Source: Chitinispirillales bacterium ANBcel5
GTDB lineage: Bacteria > Fibrobacterota > Chitinivibrionia > Chitinivibrionales > Chitinispirillaceae
Length of the DNA stretch: 64,000 nucleotides
NCBI GenBank assembly: GCA_029688955.1
Contig: JARUKZ010000004.1
Coordinates: 1-64,000 of the forward strand
Reading direction: 5' to 3'
In this document: positions 9,242 through 19,700 of the stretch, one piece after another
How the letters are laid out: each line of letters opens with the position of its first letter
Position numbering within the stretch: position 1 is the stretch's first letter
Program-made: the position numbers and the translations under genes
The notes under the pieces: generated by a model
Seen by the model: the letters and a program-made list of their open reading frames with translations, nothing else
What the model was told of the DNA's origin: nothing
Databases searched by the model: none

Positions 9242-10759
9242 ATGTCTACATCAAGAAAAAAAATTTTATGGGTAGATGATGAGATTGAGTTTTTCAGAGC
9301 TCATATTAGCTATCTTGAAACTCGTGGGTACTATGTTATTCCGGCATTCAATGGAGACGATGCGATTGAAAAAATCAAAAATGATCCAGATTTTTTTGAC
9401 ATCGTTTTTATTGATAAATTGATGCCTGGTAAAGACGGACTTGCTACTCATTCAGAAATAAAAAAAATCTCATTCACCACACCTGTAGTATTGCTAATAA
9501 ACAGGGCTACTGATAAAAAAGAAATAGCAAGGTCCTTAGAGACCAAAATTAGTGCTTTTGTTACAAAACCTGTCGGTTGTTCTCGGTTGTTATCAGTATT
9601 AAAAAACCTTTTCGACAAAAAAGAAACTGATACCAGGCATATTGTGGAAACGTTCTTAAGGGATTACACTCAAATTAAGAATTTGCTCTCGGCATCATCA
9701 TTGGATTATGCGGGATATATTAAGCTGTACCAGTCTCTTAACAGGTGGAGTATTAAACTGGATAAGGTGGACAATGAGGAGCTGCGACAAATGCATGCAG
9801 GGCAGGTATCTGACTGTAATATGCATTTTAGTAACTTTGTATCAGAGCAGTATGTTCGTTGGGTCAGTGGGTGTTCCAAAAAACCACTCTTGTCAAATGA
9901 TGTAATGAAGAAAGTTGTTGTTCCAAAGCTTATAAAAAAGCAACAGGTAATACTGATTGTTTTAAGTGGTATGAGAATGGATCAGTTTGTTTTGATGGAA
10001 TCTTGGTTAAAGAAGGCCTTGTCCTATAAAAAAAGATACTTTTTCTCAGTTTTACCTTCTTCTTTTCAGTATTCACATCGTTCGCTTTTAAGCGGCCTGT
10101 TACCTGCTGAGCACTCTGCAGCCTGCATGGGTTCATCTGTTATGGATTCCCTTAAGCTGGGGTTAAAAAAACACTGCGATTGCGAACCGGCCGCAAAACA
10201 TATTGATGCTTCCGGGAAGAATAATTACAGCAGTTTGATTTCGCAAGTGAATAGAGATACCCGGTCTTTTATTGTGATTACTTCTGATATTATGGAGCAT
10301 CTTAAATCAAATAAAGGGACCTCAAAAACTTTTGAAGATGATTCTACACTTAGAGAACAAACCTGTGAATGGGTAGCACAGTCATCTATCGTTGATTTTA
10401 TTAAAGGTATATCCAATGAAAGCAGAGAAGTAATACTAACCTCCGATCATGGACATGTTTATAGTACCAGGTGTACTGAAATCTATGGTACAGATGAACT
10501 ACCGGAAAACAGGAGGTATTTTACCGGAGAACGGATAAGCTCAGATGAAAGGAATGCTTTGTATATTTCTGAACCTGAGCAGTATGCTCTTCCAAACACT
10601 TCACCTCAATGTAAATGGCTTATTGCCCGTGAAAACTTTTGTTTCACTAAACCTGGTAAGTTTGAGATGTCACTTCAGCAAAGCAGGTTCAGTTTTCAGC
10701 AAGGGGGTATTTCGATGGAGGAGATGATTATGCCATTATATATATGCAGCCCCAAATAG
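9242..10759 (+). CDS. PorX-like response regulator with PglZ-type domain
   Basis: In Bacteroidota, PorX is a response regulator with a C-terminal alkaline-phosphatase-superfamily (PglZ) domain that controls the type IX secretion system. Residues 5-125 here are a receiver domain with the acidic pair D12/D13, phospho-acceptor D58 in FIDKLMPG and the conserved K109. A helical linker follows, then a PglZ-like domain (about 233-500) with matching landmarks VILIVLSGMRMDQF, SSFQYSHRSLLSGLLP and the DHGH motif near residue 400. Two positions that are metal or nucleophile residues in canonical PorX appear replaced (S242 for Asp, F275 for Thr), so the domain may be catalytically dead. The 505-residue length matches PorX. 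Distant T9SS-like genes at 26-32 kb support the assignment. Confidence 0.75.
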   Translation: MSTSRKKILWVDDEIEFFRAHISYLETRGYYVIPAFNGDDAIEKIKNDPDFFDIVFIDKLMPGKDGLATHSEIKKISFTTPVVLLINRATDKKEIARSLETKISAFVTKPVGCSRLLSVLKNLFDKKETDTRHIVETFLRDYTQIKNLLSASSLDYAGYIKLYQSLNRWSIKLDKVDNEELRQMHAGQVSDCNMHFSNFVSEQYVRWVSGCSKKPLLSNDVMKKVVVPKLIKKQQVILIVLSGMRMDQFVLMESWLKKALSYKKRYFFSVLPSSFQYSHRSLLSGLLPAEHSAACMGSSVMDSLKLGLKKHCDCEPAAKHIDASGKNNYSSLISQVNRDTRSFIVITSDIMEHLKSNKGTSKTFEDDSTLREQTCEWVAQSSIVDFIKGISNESREVILTSDHGHVYSTRCTEIYGTDELPENRRYFTGERISSDERNALYISEPEQYALPNTSPQCKWLIARENFCFTKPGKFEMSLQQSRFSFQQGGISMEEMIMPLYICSPK

Positions 10760-10817
10760 GGTGTGTAGTGAGACGTCAGTAGTACACCGTGATAAAAAGA
10801 TTAAAAAGGTATAGGTA

Positions 10818-11255
10818 ATGATCCTGCTTACAAAATCAATTATTGAAACACGAGCTATAGGTGAAAAGTTAGCGTTATATGCAACACCGGGAGATGTATT
10901 TTCTCTTGAAGGGGATCTTGGTTGTGGTAAGACTGAATTGGTCAGAGGTTTTGTACATGCTCTTTCACCCGACGCATATGTTCGCAGTCCTACCTTTTCT
11001 ATAGTAAATACGTATGAAACTTCTAAGCTGCCGGTTTACCATTTTGATTTTTACAGGTTAGCAGATCCTTTTGAGCTTGATACCATAGGTTTTATGGAGT
11101 ATGTTGATTCTGAAGGGGTGTGTTTGATAGAGTGGGGGAATATGTTTAAGGATTCACTTCCCTGTGAAGCAAAAACCATTCGTATCGAGGAATCCGGGGA
11201 GAATGAGCGTATATTAAAGAGTGATTTTGATTTTAACCTGGAGAACGTATCGTGA
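10818..11255 (+). CDS. tsaE: tRNA threonylcarbamoyladenosine biosynthesis ATPase TsaE
   Basis: Small P-loop ATPase that works with TsaB, TsaC and TsaD to make t6A37 in ANN-decoding tRNAs. The 145 residues contain the Walker A motif EGDLGCGKTE (about 32-41), the SPTFSIVNTY segment and a Walker B-like region (HFDFYRL), followed by the conserved IEWG motif, all as in the family. The gene ends in a 4-base overlap with the following EFR1-type gene (GTG at 11252), implying translational coupling. No tsaB or tsaD is next to it. Confidence 0.93.
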   Translation: MILLTKSIIETRAIGEKLALYATPGDVFSLEGDLGCGKTELVRGFVHALSPDAYVRSPTFSIVNTYETSKLPVYHFDFYRLADPFELDTIGFMEYVDSEGVCLIEWGNMFKDSLPCEAKTIRIEESGENERILKSDFDFNLENVS

Positions 11256-12040
11256 GTAGTGCTATATGTCAGGTGTACTATTTAACCGGAACAGGAAACA
11301 GCGTTCAAATTACCAAAAGACTTGAAGCTGAGCTTGGAGCTGAGATTAGGGGAATGGCTTCGTTTCAGTCAGAACAGAAAATCAGGGTTGAGTGCGATAT
11401 GCTGGGGTTAGTAGTGCCGGTTTATTTCCTCGACATACCACATTTTGTAAAAGAGTTTGTTTCTAAGCTTGAGATTCATCCTGATACATTCGTTTTTTCA
11501 ATAGTACACTGTGGGGCTCTTCCTGGCTTTTCACTCTCTACTCTACACAAAATGATAGAAAAAAATGGGGCAAAACTAAACTCTGCACATATTGTTTACA
11601 TGCCTGATAACAGTATCGTTTTTTATACCAAAAAAGAAAAAATACACAAAATGCTTCAGGACTTCGATCACCGACTCAATGAAGTAATTGCTTCTCTGAG
11701 GGTGAAAAAGGAAAAGTCTGTAAAACGTGATACACCAACTTTCTTTTTACCTGAGATTACTAAATCAATATTCCATCTTTTTGGTGTAAACAAAAAAAGG
11801 GTACTAGCTCAGCAATGTATCAACTGTGGGTTATGTAAACGGCTATGCCCGGTAGAGTGTATCAGTTACACTGATGGGGAACCTGTGTGGAAAAAAGGAT
11901 GTGTATACTGTTTTGCCTGTATTCATTGGTGTCCAAATCGTGCTATCAGATTTGGATCTTTGAAAATAACAGACAAGAGTGGTTACACAAATCCAAATTG
12001 CAGTGCAGAGGAGATTGAAGCTCAGAAGTTTGTTAGCTAA
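11252..12040 (+). CDS. EFR1 family flavodoxin/ferredoxin fusion protein
   Basis: Cytoplasmic electron-transfer protein. The N-terminal half is a flavodoxin-like fold with the FMN phosphate-loop signature YYLTGTGNS (about 10-18). The C-terminal part has two 4Fe-4S ferredoxin motifs, CINCGLCKRLCPVECIS (about 190-206) and CVYCFACIHWCPNRA (about 219-233). This layout is the EFR1 family seen in anaerobes; its electron partners are unknown. The start is GTG at 11252, overlapping the tsaE stop by four bases, and no better ATG exists upstream. The ferredoxin/flavodoxin combination is consistent with an anaerobic or fermentative lifestyle. Confidence 0.85.
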   Translation: MSSAICQVYYLTGTGNSVQITKRLEAELGAEIRGMASFQSEQKIRVECDMLGLVVPVYFLDIPHFVKEFVSKLEIHPDTFVFSIVHCGALPGFSLSTLHKMIEKNGAKLNSAHIVYMPDNSIVFYTKKEKIHKMLQDFDHRLNEVIASLRVKKEKSVKRDTPTFFLPEITKSIFHLFGVNKKRVLAQQCINCGLCKRLCPVECISYTDGEPVWKKGCVYCFACIHWCPNRAIRFGSLKITDKSGYTNPNCSAEEIEAQKFVS

Positions 12041-12067
12041 AATTAATATCCCTCAGCCTTTTCAGAG

Positions 12068-12979
12068 TTATTCGTCTTCCTTAAACAACTTCCCTTTATT
12101 ATCAAGCAGCCATTTAGCATAATCCCGGTACACAGTATTTAAAAGTGTTTGGGTACTGTCTTTTGCTGGATCAATGTTTATGGCTTGTGAGAGCAGTTCT
12201 GAAAACCGGGATTTATCGTTGTTCTGCAGTGCAAATGATTTTGCACCAGTTACAAAGGTAGACGCCCTGTTGTTTGAAGAGTATTGAAGGGCTTTCTGGA
12301 AGTGATAGTTTGCTTTTTCTTTATCACCGCCAAGGGATGAAGGTGCGGATGCAAGGTAGATACTCAGCGCTTCATGAGCCGAACCGTTACCAAAATTACT
12401 TTTGAGCTCAACTGTTTTCTGTAGCATCGACAGAGGGCGTCTGGCTGTAAGACCCAGGGCAAAATCTCTTCTGTCTGCATTAACCGCTCCAAGCCACGCT
12501 GCGGATGCCCAATAAAGATAGGAGGTGTCGGCAAGAGAAACTCTGCTCAGCGCTGAATCGACTGACCCGCTTCGTATTTCAGCTTTTATTCCGGGATGAA
12601 TCAGATCGAGCCCGTTTAAGATATAATCTCTGCCTCTGAGAAAGTGGCTTTTGGCTCGCTGGCGCAGCGCGTTAGCCTGTATGGGGTCGCTACTCATAGT
12701 GTCCGCCTGCATCATTAAGAAAACCTGTGCATTAAGAATAAACAATTTGCCGGTTGATAAGTGTAGCTGCGGGTTTTTGTTGTCCTGATTTAACAATATT
12801 TCATGAAACTTGATGGTGAATGGCAGGGCATCTCTAACCAATTGAGGATCATCATCACCAGTGAATACCGTTGATTCCTTTGCGAGATTATCGCTGATAT
12901 TTCTAAGCATCATCTGGCGTGGGGAACAACCAAACATAAAAGCAATAAGCATAACAGAGATAAAAAAGATTATTTTCAT
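12068..12979 (-). CDS. TatT-like TPR lipoprotein
   Basis: A 303-residue lipoprotein: signal peptide with lipobox FMFGC at about residue 18, then helical repeats. The pattern (NISDNLAKESTVFTGDDDPQ, then helix pairs ending in KANYHFQKALQYS and a YAKWLLDN tail) matches the TatT family. TatT is a TPR-fold periplasmic protein found associated with TRAP transporters in Treponema. No TRAP membrane (DctM/DctQ) or solute-binding genes are adjacent, so a transport role is uncertain. It is convergent with the EFR1-type gene. Confidence 0.75.
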   Translation of the reverse strand: MKIIFFISVMLIAFMFGCSPRQMMLRNISDNLAKESTVFTGDDDPQLVRDALPFTIKFHEILLNQDNKNPQLHLSTGKLFILNAQVFLMMQADTMSSDPIQANALRQRAKSHFLRGRDYILNGLDLIHPGIKAEIRSGSVDSALSRVSLADTSYLYWASAAWLGAVNADRRDFALGLTARRPLSMLQKTVELKSNFGNGSAHEALSIYLASAPSSLGGDKEKANYHFQKALQYSSNNRASTFVTGAKSFALQNNDKSRFSELLSQAINIDPAKDSTQTLLNTVYRDYAKWLLDNKGKLFKEDE

Positions 12980-13137
12980 GGCTCAAATCGTAATAAAAGG
13001 GTTAAAATTGCTGTTTTTAAGTAAAAAAATCTAAAGATCACTATAAAAATTACTTCAAGCCGTTTGAAAAAAACATATTTTATCGCCTTAGGATAAAAAG
13101 CGAATCTTTAATTTCACTTTTTGGGGAGGCATGCAGA

Positions 13138-13665
13138 ATGGATCTTGATAAAGTTATAAGAAAAGTACCCGATTTTCCCAAACCAGGGATCCTTTTTTAT
13201 GATGTTACAAGCATTTTTCTTGAACCTACAGCATTTAAGTATGTAGTAGACACTATGCTTGAGAGTTATAAGGATAAGCAGGTTGATGGTGTTATATCGA
13301 TTGAGAGTCGGGGATTTCTTCTGGGGTCTTGTTTTGCATATACCAATAAAGTTCCTCTTGTGCTTGCACGCAAAAAAGGCAAACTGCCAGGGAAAACAAT
13401 TTCACAAAGTTATCTTCTTGAATATGGCTCCGCAACTTTGGAGATACATGAAGCAGACCTTATACCTGGGAAAAATTGGTTAATAATCGATGATTTAATT
13501 GCCACTGGCGGAACGCTTGAAGCAGTGAGCTCGATGATAGAAACGGTTGGAGCGAATGTGGCGGGAATTTTCTCGATTATTGGGCTGCCGTTTCTTAACT
13601 ACAAGGAAAAAATCGGAAAGTATCGCCCCAAAACACTTATTGAATATAACTCTGAGGAGTGCTAA
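13138..13665 (+). CDS. apt: Adenine phosphoribosyltransferase
   Basis: Purine salvage enzyme that converts adenine and PRPP to AMP. The 175-residue length is standard. It shows the N-terminal PDFPKPGILFYDVT segment, the ESRGF motif (about 57-61), the basic RKKGKLPG loop and the PRPP-binding motif IIDDLIATGGT (about 118-128). GGGGAGG lies about ten bases before the ATG. asnS follows on the same strand after about 80 bases. Confidence 0.96.
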   Translation: MDLDKVIRKVPDFPKPGILFYDVTSIFLEPTAFKYVVDTMLESYKDKQVDGVISIESRGFLLGSCFAYTNKVPLVLARKKGKLPGKTISQSYLLEYGSATLEIHEADLIPGKNWLIIDDLIATGGTLEAVSSMIETVGANVAGIFSIIGLPFLNYKEKIGKYRPKTLIEYNSEEC

Positions 13666-13744
13666 GTTCTGATTTGCTGATACTTTCGTTGTGGTATCAT
13701 TTGCTCTTAACATTAAAATTAAAGATTTCTATGGATGCAAATTT

Positions 13745-15130
13745 ATGGATAAGTTAATAAAAGAGATACTCTCTTCTTCTAATGCCGGTGTTGATGTAAA
13801 GGTTAGCGGCTGGGTCAGAACCCGACGAGAATCTAAAGAGTTTTCATTTTTGGAGATCAATGATGGTTCCACACTTTCGGGACTTCAGGTTATTGCTCCA
13901 ACTACACTACCTAACTATACTGACGATGTTGCACGCATAACTACAGGAAGTAGTGTTACTGTTGAAGGTAAATTGGTTGAGTCACCCGGTAAGGGGCAAC
14001 GCTACGAAGTTCAGGCTACAAAGATTAGTATTCATGGATTAGCGCCAAAGGATTATCCGTTGCAGAAGAAACGGCACTCCTTTGAGTTTCTAAGGGAGAT
14101 TGCTCACCTTAGACCACGCACCAATTCCATTGGTGCTGTAGCGCGGGTAAGAAGTAGCCTCTCCAATGCTGTGCACTCCTTTTTCACACAAAATGGCTTT
14201 GTGTATGTACACACTCCCATTATCACCACCAGTGATTGTGAAGGTGCCGGTTCGATGTTCAGGGTATCGACTCTGGACCCAGATAACCCTCCCCGTAAAG
14301 AAGACGGCGCAGTAGATTACACCAAAGATTTTTTCGGCAGGCAAGCATCTCTTACGGTGAGTGGACAACTTGAAGGTGAAGCGTATGCTCTTGCATTGAG
14401 CAGAATCTATACTTTCGGACCTACCTTTAGAGCAGAAAATTCAAACACTGCCAGGCACCTGGCTGAGTTTTGGATGATAGAGCCAGAGATGGCGTTTTGC
14501 AGATTAATGCAAAATATGGATGTGGCAGAGGAGTTTGTGAGGTATCTTGCACAATATGCACTGGAGCACAATGGTGAAGATCTTCAGTTCTTTAATGATC
14601 GCATTGATAAGAGTGTGATTGCAACACTTGAAAATATCAAAGCACAGCCTTTTGAGAGGCTTAGCTACAGCGAAGCTGTTAAGATTCTTAAGTCTAATGA
14701 CTCGAAGTTTCAATATCCGGTTTCTTGGGGTGCCGATTTACAGTCAGAACATGAACGTTTCCTTACTGAAGAGGTGTTTTCCAAACCTGTAATTGTATAC
14801 GACTATCCAAAAGAGATAAAAGCTTTCTACATGCGCCTTAATGATGATAATGAAACCGTTGGCGCTATGGACCTTCTGGTTCCCCGAATCGGTGAATTAA
14901 TTGGGGGAAGTGAGAGAGAGGAAAGGCATGAGGTACTTTCAAGCAGAATGCGTCAATCGGGTCTTAATGAAGAAGAGTATCGCTGGTATCTTGATTTAAG
15001 AAGATTCGGTAGTACCCCTCATGCAGGTTTTGGGCTCGGTTTTGAACGTTTGTTACTACTTGTAACAGGTATGCAGAACATAAGAGAAGTGATTCCATTT
15101 CCGCGGTTCCCGGGAAATGCTCAGTTTTAA
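13745..15130 (+). CDS. asnS: Asparagine--tRNA ligase
   Basis: Class IIb aminoacyl-tRNA synthetase that charges tRNA-Asn. From the ATG at 13745 the product is 461 residues, close to the usual 466; an upstream extension from 13691 would add 18 residues with no family match. The N-terminal OB-fold anticodon-binding domain starts [20 protein letters not shown]. The catalytic core has motif 2 ([20 protein letters not shown]) and motif 3 ([20 protein letters not shown]). Its presence means this organism can charge Asn directly. The stop overlaps the 3' end of the convergent acyltransferase gene by 4 bases. Confidence 0.96.
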   Translation: MDKLIKEILSSSNAGVDVKVSGWVRTRRESKEFSFLEINDGSTLSGLQVIAPTTLPNYTDDVARITTGSSVTVEGKLVESPGKGQRYEVQATKISIHGLAPKDYPLQKKRHSFEFLREIAHLRPRTNSIGAVARVRSSLSNAVHSFFTQNGFVYVHTPIITTSDCEGAGSMFRVSTLDPDNPPRKEDGAVDYTKDFFGRQASLTVSGQLEGEAYALALSRIYTFGPTFRAENSNTARHLAEFWMIEPEMAFCRLMQNMDVAEEFVRYLAQYALEHNGEDLQFFNDRIDKSVIATLENIKAQPFERLSYSEAVKILKSNDSKFQYPVSWGADLQSEHERFLTEEVFSKPVIVYDYPKEIKAFYMRLNDDNETVGAMDLLVPRIGELIGGSEREERHEVLSSRMRQSGLNEEEYRWYLDLRRFGSTPHAGFGLGFERLLLLVTGMQNIREVIPFPRFPGNAQF

Positions 15131-16020
15131 CACTCTTTATAATTTATGTAGCCTTTGAATCGTTTGTGAAACCACCCGAACCAGTGCTCCGGATATTTTC
15201 GTATCAGCTCCGAGAGCACATCATTGTGTTGGGTTTGTAACATAGTAATCGCCTCATCATTACTTAGTCCGGTTAGATCTGGTGGTTGTATCTCCTGTAT
15301 GTGGATGTCATAGCTATAATTCTTGGTCATTATGCCATGAACAACAACCACTGGCGTCCCGGTCTTTTTTATCAGGCCGGCAACCGTGCGTACAGTATTG
15401 GCTGTTTTACCCAAAAAAGGTGCTGGAGTTCCCATTTTTTTGCTAACGTGCTGATCAATGAGAATCGCTACACATTGGTTCTTTATTAGAGCCTCATACA
15501 TTTTTCGTAAGGCATTGCGAGTATAGATTGTATTGGTATTAGCACCACATCTCTTTTTGTGTAGCCAGTTTTCAACGATTGGATTTTTCATTGGCTTTGC
15601 TACGACGTTTACATTGCCAACTTTGGATCCAAATATATCAGCAAGAATTTCCCAGTTACCTAGATGAGCGAGCAATACAATCACACCATTTCCCCTCCTT
15701 AACTTTTCATTAATAAGGTCAAAATTTTGAACGTTATAAGGCGGAGTTTTAGCACCCCCACGCAGAAAATCTGTGATATACAAACCCATGTTTCTGTAAA
15801 GAGAATAGGTGAATTTTTTTATTTCACTCTCGGGAATGATTCCTGTATGCTGTAGATTCTTTTTAACAGTTTTACGGTAAGCTCCGGAAAAATATAAAAA
15901 TGTGCCCAAAAGCAAACCAATTGTAAGGGCAACTCTTCTTGGAAGAGCTTTAAAGGCCGATTGAACAATACGTAGAAAAATGTATTCAAGGTTGTATGTA
16001 AGGTGCTTACGATTCAACAT
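15127..16020 (-). CDS. LpxL/HtrB-type lysophospholipid acyltransferase
   Basis: Inner-membrane acyltransferase of the lipid A secondary acyltransferase family, which adds an acyl chain from acyl-ACP to a lipid A precursor. The 297 residues have an N-terminal membrane anchor region (about 25-50) and the catalytic HX4(D/E) motif HLGNWE near residue 118. They also show [10 protein letters not shown] and the terminal [11 protein letters not shown] segment, all typical of LpxL. Which chain is added cannot be told. The ATG overlaps the plsC stop by one base (TAATG), so translation is coupled within the dnaE-plsC-lpxL-like operon. Confidence 0.85.
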   Translation of the reverse strand: MLNRKHLTYNLEYIFLRIVQSAFKALPRRVALTIGLLLGTFLYFSGAYRKTVKKNLQHTGIIPESEIKKFTYSLYRNMGLYITDFLRGGAKTPPYNVQNFDLINEKLRRGNGVIVLLAHLGNWEILADIFGSKVGNVNVVAKPMKNPIVENWLHKKRCGANTNTIYTRNALRKMYEALIKNQCVAILIDQHVSKKMGTPAPFLGKTANTVRTVAGLIKKTGTPVVVVHGIMTKNYSYDIHIQEIQPPDLTGLSNDEAITMLQTQHNDVLSELIRKYPEHWFGWFHKRFKGYINYKEC

Positions 16021-16784
16021 TAACTCGATTCTGTCTGACGGGTCGTTTGTTTATTGCTAATCATACTTGTAATTCTCTCACGAACCTCAAGAGCTATTTC
16101 AGCCTTGTTTTTATTTTTTAGTTCGGATGGGGATATCGGGTCTCCAATAGCTAAAGTTACTTTGCCGGGAACAATACGGCATGAACTCTTTGGTAATCTT
16201 TTGGCAGCGTCAATAATCGCCACAGGAACAAGTTTAACATTCGCTTGAAGAGCCAGTGAAAAACTTGCTTTTTTAAATTCCCCAACACTTCCATATTTGC
16301 TTCGGGTTCCTTCAGGGAATAGGATAAGTGAAACCTTTTCTTTGTGCAAACGATTGATGGCTCGTTTAATAGAGTTGTGCGCTTTGCGCGCGTTGGTTCT
16401 GTCAATCCAGATATGTCCAACAGCCGCGAGTCCCCACCCAAAAATTGGGATCATGAAGAGCTCTTTTTTAGCGATAAAACTTACGTTGTGGTACAGTTGG
16501 TAAAGAACGGGTATATCAAGAGCGCTTTGGTGATTTGAGACAAATACATAATGCTCATCAGAAGAAAGTTTCTCTTTACCAATAATGTGTACTTTGACTC
16601 CAGCGATTTTTAAGAGCTGAACATTCCATAAACGGGCAAGCTTCCTGGCTATATTTTTGTTGAAAACGCTTAAAAAAATACAAGCTAAACCATAAAGGAT
16701 AGTAAAAACAAAACACCAGGTAACAAAAAGGAAGGTATGTAAAAGGTTACTTTTTCCTTCTATGCTGCAGTCTTTGAAATCCAT
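16020..16784 (-). CDS. plsC: 1-acyl-sn-glycerol-3-phosphate acyltransferase
   Basis: Makes phosphatidic acid from lysophosphatidic acid at the inner membrane. The 254 residues begin with a membrane helix (about 15-40). They contain the catalytic NHX4D motif as SNHQSALDIP (about 87-96) and the substrate-binding LFPEGTRS motif (about 160-167), with a VPVAI block further on. The start lies 25 bases inside the dnaE end, indicating a tight operon. The pairing with an LpxL-like gene downstream fits an envelope-lipid operon riding with the replicative polymerase gene. Confidence 0.9.
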   Translation of the reverse strand: MDFKDCSIEGKSNLLHTFLFVTWCFVFTILYGLACIFLSVFNKNIARKLARLWNVQLLKIAGVKVHIIGKEKLSSDEHYVFVSNHQSALDIPVLYQLYHNVSFIAKKELFMIPIFGWGLAAVGHIWIDRTNARKAHNSIKRAINRLHKEKVSLILFPEGTRSKYGSVGEFKKASFSLALQANVKLVPVAIIDAAKRLPKSSCRIVPGKVTLAIGDPISPSELKNKNKAEIALEVRERITSMISNKQTTRQTESS

Positions 16785-19700
16785 ACATTTTCCTTTCCTA
16801 ATTTCTTTTTAAGCTCATTTAAAAGATTCTCACTTGGTGCGACTTTGATTTTCCCGGCTTTTATGTGATATTCATTTTGTGATGCTGCCAAAAGATGCAC
16901 TATCAATGAACATTCACCACTGGTTTGATTACAGACATTACAGATATCTTCAATCTTTTCTTTTTCCAGTGAATCGGTTGAGAGTTTAATGTGAACACTT
17001 CTTGTAAGTTTTTCACGGGCTTCGTCGAGGGCGATACAATTTTCAACTCTTAATTTTGGTTTGTCATCGCTGTTTTTGTGACTGATTTGTCCGTGTACAA
17101 GTACCATTGCGTCTGTTCCAAGTAGAGTATGAAACTTCTCGTAAGCATCTCCAAAAACCAGTAATTCAATGGAACCGTCGAGGTTTTCGAGTTGAAGAAA
17201 CGCCATCTGTTTACCATTTTTTTGGGTGTAAGGCTTAAAGGAAGTTATCATACCGCCTACAGTAGCATTTTTGCCATCCTTTATGTCCGCCAACTTTTCG
17301 GGCTCAAGAGAGATTGTAGAAAAACCTTTAATTTCATCAAAATAACGGTCCAGAGGATGACCACTGACATAGAAACCAAGGATTTCCTTTTCTTTCTGAA
17401 GTAAGATATTGTAAGGCCAATCATTGATTTCAGGAAGAGATGGTTCCGGTATAATGGTTTCTGCTGAATTTTGGTTATCGAACATGTCTTCAAAAAGATT
17501 CGCTTGTCCGGAGATTTTATCCTTTTGAAAACTGGCTCCAAAATCTATAGCCTTGTCAATCGCTTCTGAAAGTTGGGCCCTCGTTCCTTCAAGGCAATCC
17601 ATTGCCCCCGCACAAATAAGTGATTCCAGACTTTTTTTGTTGATACTTCTCAGATCAACTGTCTTACAGAGGTCAAAAATTGAGTGAAAAGGAGCTCGGT
17701 CTTTCCTTGCGGTGATTATCGCTTCTGAAGATTTCCCCACGTTTTTAACTGCTCCCATACCAAGTCGGATATTACTGTTATCTATGCTACACTCATCTTC
17801 ACTTCTGTTTATGTCCGGTGGGAGTATTTTAATGCCCATGCGGTTAGCTTCATTTCTCATAGTCAAAAAACCATCAGGAGAACCGAGCCATGAGGTAAGG
17901 TTAGCGGTCATATATTCAAGCGGATAATGGGCTTTTAGGTATGCTGCCTGATAAGAAACATGGGCATAAACGGTGGCATGAGCTTTATTGAAACCATATT
18001 CGGCAAACTTAGCCATTAAATCGAATACGCTTTTAGCGGTTTTGGGGTCAATGCCTTTGTTTTTTGCTCCATCAATAAACTTCTTTCCCATCTCTTCCAT
18101 AGCTGCAGCATTTTTCTTTCCCATAGCCTTACGAAGTATATCCGCTTGCCCTAGCGAAAAACCACCCATGTTCTGGGCGATACGCATCACCTGCTCCTGA
18201 TAGATAATGACTCCATAAGTCACATCAAGAATCTCTTCGAGCATTGGGTGCAGATAGTTTATGGTTTCTTTACCATGTTTACGGGCAATGAAAGTATCGA
18301 TGTTGTCCATTGGTCCCGGGCGATAAAGAGCAGCCATAGCGATTAGATCTTCAATACAGGTAGGTTTAAGCTTACGGAGATATTCCTGCATACCCGATGA
18401 TTCAAACTGAAAAACTCCCGTGGTTTCCCCTCTTCCAAAAAGCTCATAGGTCTTCTGGTCACCGTCTGATAAGTTCCACAGATCAATGTCCCTATCGTGG
18501 TATTTTTTTATAAGACGCAATGATTCCTGAAGTACCGTAAGTGTCCGAAGTCCCAGAAAATCCATCTTTATGAGACCGACCTTTTCGACATAGTTCATGT
18601 CGAACTGTGTCATTACAACCCCGGAACCCGGCTGTTTAAATAGGGGAGACCACTTAACAACGTCTCCGGGAGCGATGATTACACCGCCCGCGTGCATACC
18701 AGCCTGTCTGGCTAATCCCTCAAGAACAGAGGCATGCTTGAAAAGTTCACCGTATTGTGAATTGCTTTCAATTGCTTTAGCTAAATCAGGGTTTGCTCCT
18801 AGGGATTTTTCCAGATTTTTTTCGTTAACCAGGGATGATAAACGGTTAGCTTCAGCTACGGGAATGCCCATTGCCCTGGCAACATCCTTAACTACCATTT
18901 TCGCTTTCATGCGACCGAAGTTAATAATCTGGCACACTGCATCTCTACCATATTTATCGATCACATAGTCAATAACCTTATAACGGTCTCTATCGGCAAA
19001 GTCGATATCAGCATCAGGCATGGACACACGTTCTGGATTGAGAAATCGCTCAAATATAAGGTCAAATTTTATGGGGTCAACGCTTGTAATACCGGTTACA
19101 TATGCTACCAGACTTCCGGCAGCGGAACCCCGGCATCCTACCATAACTCCCTGTTTTTGTGCAGCCAAAACAAAATCACGAACAATGAGAAAGTAACCTG
19201 GAAATCCCATGGAGCGTATTATTTCAAGTTCATACTCCAGCCGCTCTTCAATTTCGGGTGTAATGTTTTCATATTTCTCTTTTAGCCCCTGCCTTGAAAG
19301 TGCAGCGAGATATTCATCGCCTTTTTCAAACCCTTTAGGTAGATCGGGGACCGGAAGCTGTGGTTTTTCCTTTATCGAGACATCGCAGCGCTGAGCAATT
19401 TCCAAAGTATTTGACATAGCCTCAGGGATATCAGGGAAAAGCTGGGCCATTTCCTGAGGCGATTTAAAATAAATTTGATCTGAAGAGAAACGATATCTGT
19501 TTGGATCGTTCATGGTTGTTTGGGTTTGTATGCAGAGGAGCACTTCGTGTGAAATAGCATCTTCTTTTCTAAGATAGTGCGCGTCATTAGCTACTATGAA
19601 CGGTACACCGATCTCCTTACCCAGTGAGATTAACTGCTCGTTGGCGATAATTTCGTCTTCTATACCATGGTTTTGGAGTTCGAGGTAGAAATTGTCCTCT

